Origin: Cutibacterium equinum
GTDB taxonomy: Bacteria; Actinomycetota; Actinomycetes; Propionibacteriales; Propionibacteriaceae
Direction of reading: 5' to 3'
NCBI RefSeq assembly: GCF_028021195.1
Contig: NZ_CP115668.1
Coordinates: 310,001 to 374,000 of the forward strand
Length of the DNA stretch: 64,000 nucleotides
Shown: in pieces, positions 20,966 through 30,034 of the stretch
Numbering within the stretch: position 1 is the stretch's first letter
Layout: each line of letters starts with the position of its first letter
Notes under the pieces: model-generated
The model's database searches: none
What the model was told of the DNA's origin: nothing
What the model saw: the letters and a program-made list of their open reading frames with translations, nothing else
Made by a program: the position numbers and the translations under genes

Positions 20966-21316
20966 TTGTGCATGTGGCGACGACATCGGCATGACACGAC
21001 TGCCCCTCGCGGTGGTGAATCACGGCCCCTCGACCCGCCGGTCGAGGGGCGCGTCGTCATTGTCACCCGCCAGGGCTGTCATCTGTGCGATGAGGTTGTC
21101 GACCTAGTGGCACACATGAGACAGCATCACCGCGATCTCGTGCCCGAACCGACGATCGTCGACGTCGACACCGACGAGGACCTGAGCTCCCGCTGGAGCG
21201 ATCACGTCCCGGTGACCTTCGTCGACGGCACCCTCATCGCCTACTGGACCCTCGACGCCGACACCTTGATGTCGGCCCTGCGTGATGGCCCCAGCCTCCC
21301 CGAGGTGCTGCCCTGA
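20966..21316 (+). CDS. Glutaredoxin-like protein (DUF836 type)
   Basis: The core, from about residue 28 onward, has the thioredoxin fold with a CxxC in QGCHLCDEVVD and the cis-proline segment VPVTFVDG. It is probably a small thiol-disulfide oxidoreductase. The first 25 or so residues are poorly conserved-looking, and the start is uncertain: GTG at 20966, ATG at 20972 or a later GTG. It sits 12 bases after the bS22 stop, and in mycobacteria a homologue (Rv0508, from memory) lies in the same heme-gene neighbourhood. Confidence 0.75.
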   Translation: MCMWRRHRHDTTAPRGGESRPLDPPVEGRVVIVTRQGCHLCDEVVDLVAHMRQHHRDLVPEPTIVDVDTDEDLSSRWSDHVPVTFVDGTLIAYWTLDADTLMSALRDGPSLPEVLP

Positions 21317-21439
21317 CAGCCCGAATGCCCAGTGGACGAGCAGGTTTGCGCCTTTCCTCACAGACCAGCACTATTGACCTCAATGCCCATTGTTGGAGCA
21401 CACCGCCCGGCATGACGGCAGACACCGGAAGGATTCCAG

Positions 21440-23152
21440 ATGACTGACGAGGCTCACCAGCTGACGCCGCCAGCCGGTGATCTGGGCACCGCGTCGGCCC
21501 AGGCCAGAGTGCGGTTCGTGGGCACTGGCCCGGGAGATCCGAATCTGTTGACCCTGGGAGCCGTCGACGCCATCAATCGCGCCCAGGTCATCGTCATCTC
21601 ATGCCCCGGGCACCGCATTCTGCTCGGCAGTGACTTCCTTGAGCTTCGCCCCGACGTCAGGATCGTTTCGTCCTCCAGTGCCGACGACGAGGCGGATATC
21701 CTGCCCAGCCAGCCTGGAACGGGTGCGCCCACCCCGGTCGAGGTCGATGAGCACTGTGCTGACGTCACCGCCACCATCATCGATGCAGCCTCCCAAGGAA
21801 TTGAGGTCGTGCGCCTGGTCAGCGGGGACCCCTTCCTCGATGGCGACATCGGCGCCGAGGCTGCCGCTGTGGCCCGCGCTGACCATGACGTCGACGTCGT
21901 CCCCGGTGTCACCGGCATGACGGCAGTCCCGGAGTACGCCGGACTGACCCTCCACGGCCATGACGTCCAGCTCGTCGGTGATGCCGCCTGTCAGCGCGAC
22001 ATCGCGGGCGAGGGGTCAGCCTGGTCGGCCAACGGACTCATCGTCGTCAACACCCCGGCTGGACGAATCAAGGAGGTCGTCAGGCACGCGGTGGCCTCTG
22101 GCCGAGGTGAGGACGAGCCGGCAGCCCTCATCTGCCACGGCGCGACGACCCAGCAGACCACCCACACCACCACCCTCGGCGCGCTGCCGCAGACCGCCAA
22201 GACCGCGCGTCTGGCCGATGCCGAGTCAATTCACATCGCCATCGGTAAGGTCGCCGAAGCTCCCGAGCGCGAACAGCTCGACTGGTACGAGTCCAAGCCG
22301 CTGTTCGGCTGGAACATCCTCATTCCGCGCACCCGCGATCATTCCGCGACCCTGCCCTCTCGCCTGCAGAGCTACGGCGCTCACTCCCTCGACGTCCCGA
22401 CGATCTCGATGGAGCTCCCGCGCACCCCGCAGCAGATGGACAAGGCCATTCGCGGTCTCGTCGAGGGACGCTACGAGTGGGTCGTCTTCACCTCCGCCAA
22501 TGCCGTGCGGGCCGTCTCCGAGAAGCTGGAGCAGATCGGTCTGGATGCTCGTGCCTACTCAGGACTGCGTATTGCAGCGATCTTCGAGTCGACGATCAAT
22601 GCCCTGGCTGAGTGCGGAGTGCGACCCGATCTGGCGCCGTCGGGGGAGCAGTCCACCAAAGCCCTGGCCGCAGTGTTCCCGGCCTTCGACGAGGCCCTTG
22701 ACCCCATCAACCGGGTCTTTGTCCCGCGTGCCGACATTGCCACGGAGTCCCTGTCGGCTGACCTGTCCGAACTGGGCTGGGATGTCGAGGACGTCGTCGG
22801 ATATCGCACGGTGCGTGCCGCCCCGCCGCCAGCCGAAACTCGCGAGGCCATCAAGACCGGCAAGTTCGACGCCGTCGTCTTCACCTCCTCGACGACCGTG
22901 CGCAACCTCGTCGGTATTGCCGGCAAACCGCACAAGCACACCGTCGTCGCTGCCGTGGGTGCGCGCACTGCCGAGACCTGCCGCGAGCATGGTCTGACCG
23001 TCGACGTCATCGCCCCTGAGCCTACTGCGTTGAGCCTTGCCGACGCCCTCGCCGATTTCGCCGCGAAGCGTCGTGACGAGATGGTCGCCAAGGGTCTGCC
23101 GGTTGTTCGGCCTTCCCAGCGCAAGCGCCGGGGCCGTCACCCATCACGCTGA
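21440..23152 (+). CDS. Fusion of a uroporphyrinogen-III C-methyltransferase-like domain and uroporphyrinogen-III synthase
   Basis: Residues about 28-255 resemble SUMT/CobA: FVGTGPGDPNLLTLGAV is normal, but the second motif reads VSGDPFLDGDIG instead of GGDPFVFGRGG, and the later region reads EYAGLTLHGHD instead of AYAGIPLTHRG. Methyltransfer may therefore be weak or lost, as I recall for the mycobacterial homologue Rv0511. Residues about 285-550 are HemD, with WVVFTSANAVRAV and AVVFTSSTTVRNL. The ATG has GGAAGG ahead. It duplicates the function of the stand-alone hemD at 3996-4721. Confidence 0.88.
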   Translation: MTDEAHQLTPPAGDLGTASAQARVRFVGTGPGDPNLLTLGAVDAINRAQVIVISCPGHRILLGSDFLELRPDVRIVSSSSADDEADILPSQPGTGAPTPVEVDEHCADVTATIIDAASQGIEVVRLVSGDPFLDGDIGAEAAAVARADHDVDVVPGVTGMTAVPEYAGLTLHGHDVQLVGDAACQRDIAGEGSAWSANGLIVVNTPAGRIKEVVRHAVASGRGEDEPAALICHGATTQQTTHTTTLGALPQTAKTARLADAESIHIAIGKVAEAPEREQLDWYESKPLFGWNILIPRTRDHSATLPSRLQSYGAHSLDVPTISMELPRTPQQMDKAIRGLVEGRYEWVVFTSANAVRAVSEKLEQIGLDARAYSGLRIAAIFESTINALAECGVRPDLAPSGEQSTKALAAVFPAFDEALDPINRVFVPRADIATESLSADLSELGWDVEDVVGYRTVRAAPPPAETREAIKTGKFDAVVFTSSTTVRNLVGIAGKPHKHTVVAAVGARTAETCREHGLTVDVIAPEPTALSLADALADFAAKRRDEMVAKGLPVVRPSQRKRRGRHPSR

Positions 23153-23158
23153 CCCTTT

Positions 23159-23179
23159 CCCATGACGTAGGGTCATGGG
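23159..23179. terminator. Hairpin after the cobA-hemD fusion
   Basis: CCCATGAC at 23159-23166 pairs perfectly with GTCATGGG at 23172-23179 around a five-base loop. It lies six bases after the fusion gene stop and 41 bases before the next start, so it may be a terminator or attenuator. There is no T-tract. Confidence 0.45.
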
Positions 23180-23220
23180 CAGGGGGCTCTGCGGCCCGAG
23201 AGGTATGAGAAGGGGAGACG

Positions 23221-23889
23221 ATGGGCGCCACGACGACTGTCCACCTGCTGCGCCACGGTGAAGTCGACAACCCGACCGGGGTCTTGTACGGGCGTATGCC
23301 CGGATACCACCTGTCATTGTTGGGACGACGGATGGCTGCTCGCGCTGCCGAGCACTTCGCAGGTGTTGAGCTGTCGGCACTGGTGAGTTCCCCGCTGGAA
23401 CGCGCCCAGGAGACGATGGCCCCCATCGCCGCCTTGCACCCGAAGCTCCAGGTGCGCATCGACCCCGACGTCATCGAGGCGGACAATGTTTTCGAGGGCC
23501 AGGTCTTCGGCAAGGGGAACAAGGCCCTGCGCAACCCCCGGAACTGGCGTCATCTGTCCAATCCGTTCACCCCGAGCTGGGGAGAGCCCTATGTCGACAT
23601 CGCCGAGAGGATGACCCGCGCGATCATGCGTGTGGCGCAGGAGGTTCCTGAGGGTGGCCAGGCCCTCGTCGTGTCTCACCAGCTTCCGATCTGGATAGCA
23701 CGGTGCGCGGCCGAGGGGCGACGTCTTCCCCATGATCCGCGTTCGCGTCAGTGCACGCTCGCCTCGGTGACGAGTTTTGGAGTGCTCGACGGGCGCATCG
23801 TGCGCGTCGATTATTGCGAGCCCGCTCGCGACCTCATCCCTGCCAAGGATCGTCGGGCCAACATCTCGGCAGGCGGTGCACCACAGTGA
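23221..23889 (+). CDS. Histidine phosphatase (phosphoglycerate mutase-like)
   Basis: The 222-residue protein has the RHG motif in VHLLRHGEVDNP, the second-arm SSPLERAQET, and a late catalytic His in LVVSHQLPIW. It belongs to the histidine phosphatase superfamily, but its substrate is unknown; it is not GpmA, which is at 59260-60009. A homologue is the first gene of the cytochrome c maturation cluster in mycobacteria (Rv0525, from memory). The ATG is preceded by GGGGAG. Its stop overlaps the resA start. Confidence 0.85.
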   Translation: MGATTTVHLLRHGEVDNPTGVLYGRMPGYHLSLLGRRMAARAAEHFAGVELSALVSSPLERAQETMAPIAALHPKLQVRIDPDVIEADNVFEGQVFGKGNKALRNPRNWRHLSNPFTPSWGEPYVDIAERMTRAIMRVAQEVPEGGQALVVSHQLPIWIARCAAEGRRLPHDPRSRQCTLASVTSFGVLDGRIVRVDYCEPARDLIPAKDRRANISAGGAPQ

Positions 23890-24455
23890 GGACTCGATTC
23901 ATCGCCGTCCTTGCTGCGGCAACCGTCATGGCCACGGGGGTTTCGGCCTGCTCGTCGACCTCGGCCAGCGACGACAAGGGATTCGCGGCCGGGGACGGCT
24001 CCTGGTCGAAGGTTCCGGCCGACAAGCGCGAGACTGCCCCCGTCCTGACGGGGAAAGACCTTGACGGCAAGCAGATCAGCTCCGCCGATGCCAAGGGCAA
24101 GGTCATCGTGTTCAATGTCTGGGGCTCGTGGTGTGCTCCCTGTCGTCACGAGGCCCCCGCCCTGACCAAGGCGGCCGATCGCACCAAGGACGTCGCCGTG
24201 TTCTACGGGATCAACACCCGAGATCTGGACCCAGGCCCGGCGCAGGCCTTCTCCCGCGCTTTCGACGTGACCTACCCGAGCTTCTACGACCCGGACGGGA
24301 CGATGCTTCTCACGTTCAGTGAGTTGCCTCCCAAGGCCATCCCCTCCACCCTGGTCATCGACCGCAAGGGTCGCTCCGCCGCTCGCTTCCTGGGCGAGGT
24401 GAGCACCGCCACCCTTGTCCAGGCGATCAATGACGTTGCCAAGGAGGGCCAGTGA
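23886..24455 (+). CDS. resA: Thioredoxin-like lipoprotein ResA
   Basis: The 189-residue protein has a signal peptide with lipobox VSAC (Cys22), so it is anchored outside the membrane, then a thioredoxin domain with Cys83-x-x-Cys86 in WGSWCAPCRHE. It would reduce the heme-binding cysteines of apocytochrome c before heme ligation by ResB/CcsA. The frame extends upstream to 23751 inside the previous gene, but GTG at 23886 gives a proper signal peptide and overlaps the preceding stop. It also overlaps ccdA by four bases. Confidence 0.92.
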   Translation: MRTRFIAVLAAATVMATGVSACSSTSASDDKGFAAGDGSWSKVPADKRETAPVLTGKDLDGKQISSADAKGKVIVFNVWGSWCAPCRHEAPALTKAADRTKDVAVFYGINTRDLDPGPAQAFSRAFDVTYPSFYDPDGTMLLTFSELPPKAIPSTLVIDRKGRSAARFLGEVSTATLVQAINDVAKEGQ

Positions 24456-25213
24456 GGCCCCTTGACCTGGGAACCTGGGCGGCAGAAGTATTGACGGGAG
24501 CGATGGCCGGAGCGATCCCGGTGGCGGTCCTCGCTGGTTTACTGTCCTTCTTCTCGCCGTGCGTCCTGCCCCTCGTTCCGGGCTACCTCAGCTATGCGAC
24601 GGGTTTGGGTGCAGCCGACGTCATCGAGGGACGACGCCGGGCCCGCACCGTGGTGGGCACGATCCTGTTCGTCGTTGGTTTCACCGTCGTCTTCGTCGCG
24701 ACCGGAACTGTCATCGGCAGCCTCGGTCGAGCCCTCATGGTCCATCATCGCGCCATCGAGATCATCGTCGGAGCCCTGACGATCCTGCTCGGCGCGATGT
24801 TTGCCGGCCTCGTTCCACTGGGGCGACGCGAACTGCGGATCCATCGTCTCCCTCGGGCCGGGTTGGCAGCCGCGCCGATCCTGGGAATCGTCTTCGGACT
24901 GGGGTGGACCCCGTGCATTGGGCCGGCCCTCTCGGTGGTCTACGGGATGTCACTGACTCAAGGATCAGCGACGCGGGGCGCAGTGCTGGCCACCTGCTAC
25001 TCGCTGGGTCTGGGTCTGCCGTTCATCGCCGCCGCTGGGGCCTTGGTGTGGATCGGTCGCACGATTGACGCGGTGCGTGCCCACCAACAGGCTGTTCAGC
25101 GGGTGGGGGGAGCGCTCCTGATGGCCATTGGCGTGCTGTTGGTCACGGGATGGTGGGAGTCGATGATGGCGGTGCTGCGAACCTGGGCGGCTCAATTCGG
25201 GTCCGTGATCTGA
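24452..25213 (+). CDS. ccdA: Cytochrome c biogenesis thiol transporter CcdA
   Basis: CcdA carries reducing power across the membrane to ResA. The 253-residue protein has six membrane segments and the two essential cysteines, in FFSPCVLPLVPGYLSY (Cys37) and GWTPCIGPAL. It starts at GTG overlapping the resA stop. Its own stop overlaps the resB ATG by one base. Confidence 0.94.
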   Translation: MRPLDLGTWAAEVLTGAMAGAIPVAVLAGLLSFFSPCVLPLVPGYLSYATGLGAADVIEGRRRARTVVGTILFVVGFTVVFVATGTVIGSLGRALMVHHRAIEIIVGALTILLGAMFAGLVPLGRRELRIHRLPRAGLAAAPILGIVFGLGWTPCIGPALSVVYGMSLTQGSATRGAVLATCYSLGLGLPFIAAAGALVWIGRTIDAVRAHQQAVQRVGGALLMAIGVLLVTGWWESMMAVLRTWAAQFGSVI

Positions 25214-26814
25214 TGGGTGATTCGGTGAAGGATGCGAAAGTGACCGGCTCGAAGACCGCAACCTCTCCCCGTGGTGGTGGCGGACTGGGGCTGCGTGCCT
25301 CCCTGCGGTGGGTGTGGGGTCAATTGACGAGCATGAGGACGGCCCTCATTCTGCTCTTCTTGTTGGCGTTGGCAGCGATCCCGGGCTCGATGGTGCCCCA
25401 GAGCGCCAGCAGCGCGATCCAGGTTTCTGATTTCGCCGCCAATCACCCCACCTTGGACCGCATCTATCGACCGCTGGGGATGTACCACGTCTACACATCG
25501 GTGTGGTTCTCGGCGATCTACCTGCTGCTGTTCATCAGCCTCATCGGCTGCATCATTCCGCGCATCACCAGCCATGTGAAGTCGCTGCGCCGGCAGCCTC
25601 CGCGTGTGCCCGCCAGGCTCGACCGGCTGGCTGCCTACGCCTCGACGATCACCTCTGATTCCGCCGAGGAGGTCGGCGAGCGAGCCCAGCGGTGGTTGAA
25701 GTCCCGGCGGTTTCGGTTCATCGTTGACGACGACGGGTCCATTCGTGCCGAGGCAGGACGCCACCGCGAGACGGGCAACCTCATCTTCCACGTCTTCCTG
25801 GTCTTCCTGCTCATAGGTGTGGGGTGGAACACCTTGTGGGGGTTCAAGGGAACCTCGGTCGTCGTGGCGGGTCAAGGGTTTTCCAACAACATCACCCAGT
25901 ACGACGACTTCAAGGCCGGGGCGATGGTCGACACGGACAACTTGGCCCCGTTCTCCCTGAAATTGCGCAGTTTCACGGCCTCCTTCGAGACGGGGACGGT
26001 CCAGCGCGGTGCTGCCCGCAGCTTCGATGCCACCGTCGACTTCACCGTGGATGGCAAGACTCAGACTCGCGACTTGCAGGTCAACCATCCGCTGTGGATC
26101 GGCTCGACCAAGGTTCACCTGCTGGGGCACGGGTACGCCGCAGACGTCAGCGTCCGTGACGGGAACGGCAAGGTGGCCTATTCCGGCCCGGTGGTCTTCC
26201 TGCCCCAGGACGGCAACTTCACCTCCGTCGGCGTCATCAAAGCTCCCGACGCCCGCCCGAGCCGTCTGGCCTTCCAGGGATTCTTCCTGCCAACCGGAGC
26301 GATCACGGCTGGTGGCCCGACCTCCCTGTTCCCCGACGCCTTGAATCCGCAGTTGTATCTGACCGCGTGGTACGGCAAGCCAGCCGTCGAGACGGGGGTT
26401 CCGTCGAACATTTACACCCTTGACACCACCGGAATGACGCAGTTGATCAGTGGCAAGGACAAGACCCGCTTCGTGCTGTCGCCGGGGCAGGAATACACCC
26501 TGCCGGAGGGTAAGGGGACGATCCAGTTCAACGGCTGGCAGCGCTGGGCTAAGATCCAGGTGTCCCAGACCCCCGGTCTTCCGCTGGCTTTCCTGTCCGT
26601 GTTGCTGGCAGTGGCGGGCCTGTGCCTGAGCTTGTTCTCGCGGTCGCGACGGGTGTGGGTGAGAACCATTCCCGACGACGATGGCCTGAAGGTGGAGATC
26701 GGCGGTTTGGACCGCAACAGTTCCCGATCCGGCGCGGTGGACGATGTCAACTCGCTGTTGGCTGCGATAGGCGGTTCACGCATGTCTGGCGATATCAAGG
26801 AGGACCAGTCGTGA
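25213..26814 (+). CDS. resB: Cytochrome c biogenesis protein ResB (Ccs1)
   Basis: ResB is one half of the system II heme-ligation complex. The 533-residue protein has membrane segments near residues 45-65 (TALILLFLLALAAIPGSMVP) and 95-115, a third near 195-215 (FHVFLVFLLIGVGWNTLWG), a large extracytoplasmic domain, and a last segment near 455-480. The ATG at 25213 overlaps the ccdA stop; an in-frame start at 25150 lies inside ccdA and is less likely. It overlaps ccsA by four bases. Confidence 0.93.
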   Translation: MGDSVKDAKVTGSKTATSPRGGGGLGLRASLRWVWGQLTSMRTALILLFLLALAAIPGSMVPQSASSAIQVSDFAANHPTLDRIYRPLGMYHVYTSVWFSAIYLLLFISLIGCIIPRITSHVKSLRRQPPRVPARLDRLAAYASTITSDSAEEVGERAQRWLKSRRFRFIVDDDGSIRAEAGRHRETGNLIFHVFLVFLLIGVGWNTLWGFKGTSVVVAGQGFSNNITQYDDFKAGAMVDTDNLAPFSLKLRSFTASFETGTVQRGAARSFDATVDFTVDGKTQTRDLQVNHPLWIGSTKVHLLGHGYAADVSVRDGNGKVAYSGPVVFLPQDGNFTSVGVIKAPDARPSRLAFQGFFLPTGAITAGGPTSLFPDALNPQLYLTAWYGKPAVETGVPSNIYTLDTTGMTQLISGKDKTRFVLSPGQEYTLPEGKGTIQFNGWQRWAKIQVSQTPGLPLAFLSVLLAVAGLCLSLFSRSRRVWVRTIPDDDGLKVEIGGLDRNSSRSGAVDDVNSLLAAIGGSRMSGDIKEDQS

Positions 26815-27704
26815 GTGTGGAGAATCTGTCGGCCGTCGGTATCGTCACCGCGGCGGTGCTCTACATGCTTGCCTTTCTCGCCCACGTCGTGGAATGGGCC
26901 AGCGTGCGTGGAGCCGAGGAGCCCAGCGACAAGGCGCGGCTGCGATCCGAGACGTGGGGTCGGATGGGTCTCAACGTCACCATTCTGGGTGCCGTCTGCG
27001 CGGCCATCGGCGTCGTCTGCCGTGGTATTGCTGCTCGCCGGTTGCCCTGGGGCAACATGTACGAGTTCGTCACCTCGGCCCTGCTCTTCGTCGTCATCGC
27101 CTACCTCGTGCTCGTCGCCGTCCGCCATGTCAGATGGATGGGCATCGGAGTCACCCTGTTGCTCGCTGTTGGTAACGGCCTGGCGGCGACCGTGTTCTAC
27201 GTGGCCGTCGCACCGCTGGTGCCGGCCCTGCACTCGGTGTGGTTCATCATTCACATCGTCGCGGCCTGTATTGCTGCAGCGGCCCTCAACGTCGGCGCCA
27301 TCGCCTCGATCATGTACCTCGTGTCCATGAACGCCCAGGCCAAGGCCGAGAAAACTGGACGTAAGGTCACGGGATTGCTCGCAAAGCTGCCCTCCTTGGA
27401 GGCCATGGACACCCTGGCCTACCGCGCCCATGCCGTCGGCTTCCCGATCTGGACCTTCACCATCGCTGCCGGATCCGTCTGGGCCGACTACGCCTGGGGA
27501 CGCTTCTGGGGGTGGGACCCCAAGGAGACCTGGTCCCTGGTGACGTGGGTGGTCTACGCGGCCTACCTGCACGCCCGTTCCACCGCCGGTTGGCGCGGAC
27601 GCCCGGCTGCCATCATCGCGATCATCGGGGTGGCCTGTTTCTGGTTCAACTTCATCGGCGTCAACCTGATCTTCAACGGCTTGCATTCCTACGCGGGCAT
27701 CTGA
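26811..27704 (+). CDS. ccsA: Cytochrome c heme lyase subunit CcsA
   Basis: CcsA (CcsB/ResC) exports and ligates heme. The 297-residue protein has about eight membrane segments and the tryptophan-rich heme-handling motif in WGRFWGWDPKETWSLVTW. Flanking histidines occur in VPALHSVWFIIHI and AYLHARS. GTG at 26811 has AAGGAGGA upstream and overlaps the resB stop; the frame extends upstream as a shadow. The sigma-factor fusion gene starts one base after the stop. Confidence 0.94.
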   Translation: MSVENLSAVGIVTAAVLYMLAFLAHVVEWASVRGAEEPSDKARLRSETWGRMGLNVTILGAVCAAIGVVCRGIAARRLPWGNMYEFVTSALLFVVIAYLVLVAVRHVRWMGIGVTLLLAVGNGLAATVFYVAVAPLVPALHSVWFIIHIVAACIAAAALNVGAIASIMYLVSMNAQAKAEKTGRKVTGLLAKLPSLEAMDTLAYRAHAVGFPIWTFTIAAGSVWADYAWGRFWGWDPKETWSLVTWVVYAAYLHARSTAGWRGRPAAIIAIIGVACFWFNFIGVNLIFNGLHSYAGI

Positions 27705-27705
27705 C

Positions 27706-29154
27706 ATGAAGGGCTCATTCTCCGAATCGCGTGACGATTGGCTTCCGCAGCTCTACCAAGACCAGTGGGACGCCTTCGTCAAGCTGGCCACCCTGTTGCT
27801 GGCAGATCAACAGGTGGCCGAGGATGCGGTCATCGCGGCCTTCGTCACCAGTTACCGGCGAGACCCACGGCTGCACTCGTATCAGCATGCCGTGTCGTAT
27901 CTGCGTACCGCCGTCGTCAACAAGGCCAGGGGGCGGCAGTCAGCACAGCGCGACACAACCGTCCCCCAGACCCCCGAGGAGTTGGCGTACTGGTGTCTGC
28001 GCGGGCTGCCGGCCCGACAACGCGAGGTGTTGATTCTCAAACTGGCGACGGCAGATCTGTCGGACGACGAGATCGCCGAGACCTTGGGCATGAGTGTCAA
28101 CGGTGTGCGCAACAATGAGGCGAAGGGGTTGACCACCATTGGTGAGACCCTGCGTCCTGGCACCCACACGAACCCCGGCCATGCCGATCCTCGGGTCGAG
28201 GCGGTCGTGCGTTCGGGGCTGGAAACCATCATGGAGTCGATTCATCCGACTTCCCGCTACGACGCCATCACCTCTCAGATCTCTCGGAAACCGGGTCGTG
28301 GCCGTCCGGCCAACTGGATGGTCGTCCTGGCCTGTCTGGTAGCACTGGGACTGGGCATCATGTTGCCCGTGTTGAGTTCGGACAGTATCTCGGCAACCAG
28401 TGACGAGGACGTGCAACCGGCGGTCGAGACCCCGCAGGCCAGCAATCAGTCCCTGTCGACCGTTCAAACCGGGCTGAATGTGTTCTACCTGGGCCGTGAC
28501 GATGGGCTCATCCACCGTGAGCTGCGTGACCTGCCGACCCTCGGTGACCGATTGGGGACAGCCGTTGGAGCAGTTCTCAACGTCGCGCCCCTCGATCCGA
28601 ATTACACCTCCGGCTGGGCGGCTGGCCAGGTGAACCGGGCATCGGTGGAGGGCAAACGCATCACCCTCGACTTGTCGGCATCCGCTTTCAGCCAGTTCAA
28701 GAATGGCGAGCAGGTGCAACGGGCGATCCAGCAGCTCGTCGTCACCGCGACGGCGGCGGTGGGTGACCGAACCGGTGACAAGTCGGTGCGCATCCTCGTC
28801 GACGGTTCGCCCAATCTGCCGATCATCGGCAAACCTGTCACGGATTTCGTCGACGAGGGTCTTGCCCAGTGCGCGCGGGTGTGGGTCGATACGCCGCAGG
28901 CCGGTGCCACGGTGTCTTCCGGCAAGATCACCATCAGTGGCCTGGCTCAACCGACGGTTTCTATCATGACGTACGAAGTAAAATCCCCGCGTGGCAAGCA
29001 GATGGTCAGTAGCGGACAGGTCAATATCTCCGCCACCAACGGTGACAAGTGGCGCCCGTGGAACGCCACCGTCACCATGCCCAAGGGCGAATATGACGTG
29101 GTGATCCGGGAGGGGAACCGGATTGCTGACGAGAAGGTTGTGACGGCGAAGTAG
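27706..29154 (+). CDS. Sigma-70-family (ECF-like) domain fused through a membrane segment to GerMN and Gmad2 domains
   Basis: Of 482 residues, about 15-80 form sigma region 2 (DWLPQLYQDQWDAFVKLA; AVSYLRTAVVNKARG). About 95-150 form region 4 with a helix-turn-helix (LSDDEIAETLGMSVNGVRNN). A basic stretch RKPGRGRP precedes one membrane segment at about 203-223, so the sigma part faces the cytoplasm. Outside follow GerMN (about 255-375; ITLDLSASAF) and Gmad2 (about 390-480; VDTPQAGATVSSGKITISG). It starts one base after ccsA, so it belongs to the cytochrome c operon. The layout suggests a membrane-tethered sigma factor, but function is inferred only from domains. Confidence 0.85.
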   Translation: MKGSFSESRDDWLPQLYQDQWDAFVKLATLLLADQQVAEDAVIAAFVTSYRRDPRLHSYQHAVSYLRTAVVNKARGRQSAQRDTTVPQTPEELAYWCLRGLPARQREVLILKLATADLSDDEIAETLGMSVNGVRNNEAKGLTTIGETLRPGTHTNPGHADPRVEAVVRSGLETIMESIHPTSRYDAITSQISRKPGRGRPANWMVVLACLVALGLGIMLPVLSSDSISATSDEDVQPAVETPQASNQSLSTVQTGLNVFYLGRDDGLIHRELRDLPTLGDRLGTAVGAVLNVAPLDPNYTSGWAAGQVNRASVEGKRITLDLSASAFSQFKNGEQVQRAIQQLVVTATAAVGDRTGDKSVRILVDGSPNLPIIGKPVTDFVDEGLAQCARVWVDTPQAGATVSSGKITISGLAQPTVSIMTYEVKSPRGKQMVSSGQVNISATNGDKWRPWNATVTMPKGEYDVVIREGNRIADEKVVTAK

Positions 29155-29172
29155 TCGTCGGCCACGTGGCCG

Positions 29173-29967
29173 TCAAACCTTGAGGTACTTCTCTGCCTCG
29201 TTCATCACCAGACGCGGTGGCAGGTGCGGAGCCAGCCGTGCGACGGTGCGGTTGATGAATCCGTCGATGGCGTAAGGACGATGATGGGCCAGGGCGTCGA
29301 AGGCAGTGCGCACCACGTCGTCGGGCTGACGACGCATTCCAGCTCCCATCTTCGGCACACCGGCGACGTCGAAGAATCCGGTCTCTGTCGGGCCCGGGCA
29401 GATCGCCGTGACACGCACCCCGGTGCCGTTCGTCTCGGACCACAGCGCCCTCGTGAAGGACAGCACGAAGGACTTGGACGCGCCATAGGTGGCGAACTGG
29501 GGGATGGGTTGGAAGGCGGCTGTGGAGGCGACATTGATGATCGACCCCTGCTTGGCCGCAATCATGCCCGGTAGTAGCAGCCCACACAGGTGGACGACAG
29601 CCTCACAGTTGACCTGTACCTGAGAGGTCTGATGCACCGGATCGGTCTCGGCCACCCGGCCGACGGCACCGAACCCAGCATTGTTGATGAGGGTGTCGAT
29701 GACGATGCCGCGGGCAGCGATGTCCTCCACCAAGGCCAACCGCTCGGATGCCGAGGCGATGTCGCATGGGTGGACGATGGTGCGGATCCCAAACCGGGTG
29801 GTGAGGGTGGCGGCAAGCTCGTCGAGGACGTCTTGACGGCGTCCCGTCAGGACGAGGTTGACCCCGCAGCTGGCCAGGTGACGGCTGAAAGCCTGTCCCA
29901 GACCGCCACTGGCCCCGCTCACCAGTGCCCATGGGCGTTCGTCGCGAGTCGCATCCTTGTCTGTCAT
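29173..29967 (-). CDS. Short-chain dehydrogenase/reductase
   Basis: This is a classical SDR with the NAD(P) motif VSGASGGLGQAF, NNAGFGAVG, the catalytic Ser in NVASTAAF and Tyr-x-x-x-Lys in TYGASKSFVL. The C-terminus (INRTVARLAPHLPPRLVM) resembles the DltE/short-chain reductases that act on hydrophobic substrates, but no substrate can be named. A start at 29994 is possible; the ATG at 29967 gives MTDKDATRDE and 264 residues. It ends 19 bases from the convergent sigma-fusion gene, with a GGCCACGTGGCC palindrome between them. Confidence 0.85.
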   Translation of the reverse strand: MTDKDATRDERPWALVSGASGGLGQAFSRHLASCGVNLVLTGRRQDVLDELAATLTTRFGIRTIVHPCDIASASERLALVEDIAARGIVIDTLINNAGFGAVGRVAETDPVHQTSQVQVNCEAVVHLCGLLLPGMIAAKQGSIINVASTAAFQPIPQFATYGASKSFVLSFTRALWSETNGTGVRVTAICPGPTETGFFDVAGVPKMGAGMRRQPDDVVRTAFDALAHHRPYAIDGFINRTVARLAPHLPPRLVMNEAEKYLKV

Positions 29968-30034
29968 GTCCCAAGTGTTCCACGCACATCCCAACGCTCC
30001 ACGACGAACGCATGAAACGCTGGCGAGACGGTGC

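Noticed and set aside
21317-21439. Possible redox (Rex-type) operator upstream of the cobA-hemD fusion
   Set aside because: No sequence there fits TTGTGAAnnnnTTCACAA to a useful degree.
26412-27707. Minus-strand frame of 431 codons opposite resB and ccsA
   Set aside because: It is a shadow of membrane-protein genes and has no supporting features.
29159-29172. Palindrome around GGCCACGTGGCC between the sigma-fusion and SDR genes as a regulatory site
   Set aside because: It lies between two convergent stops, is short and has no T-run. At most it is a weak terminator, so it was not listed as a feature.
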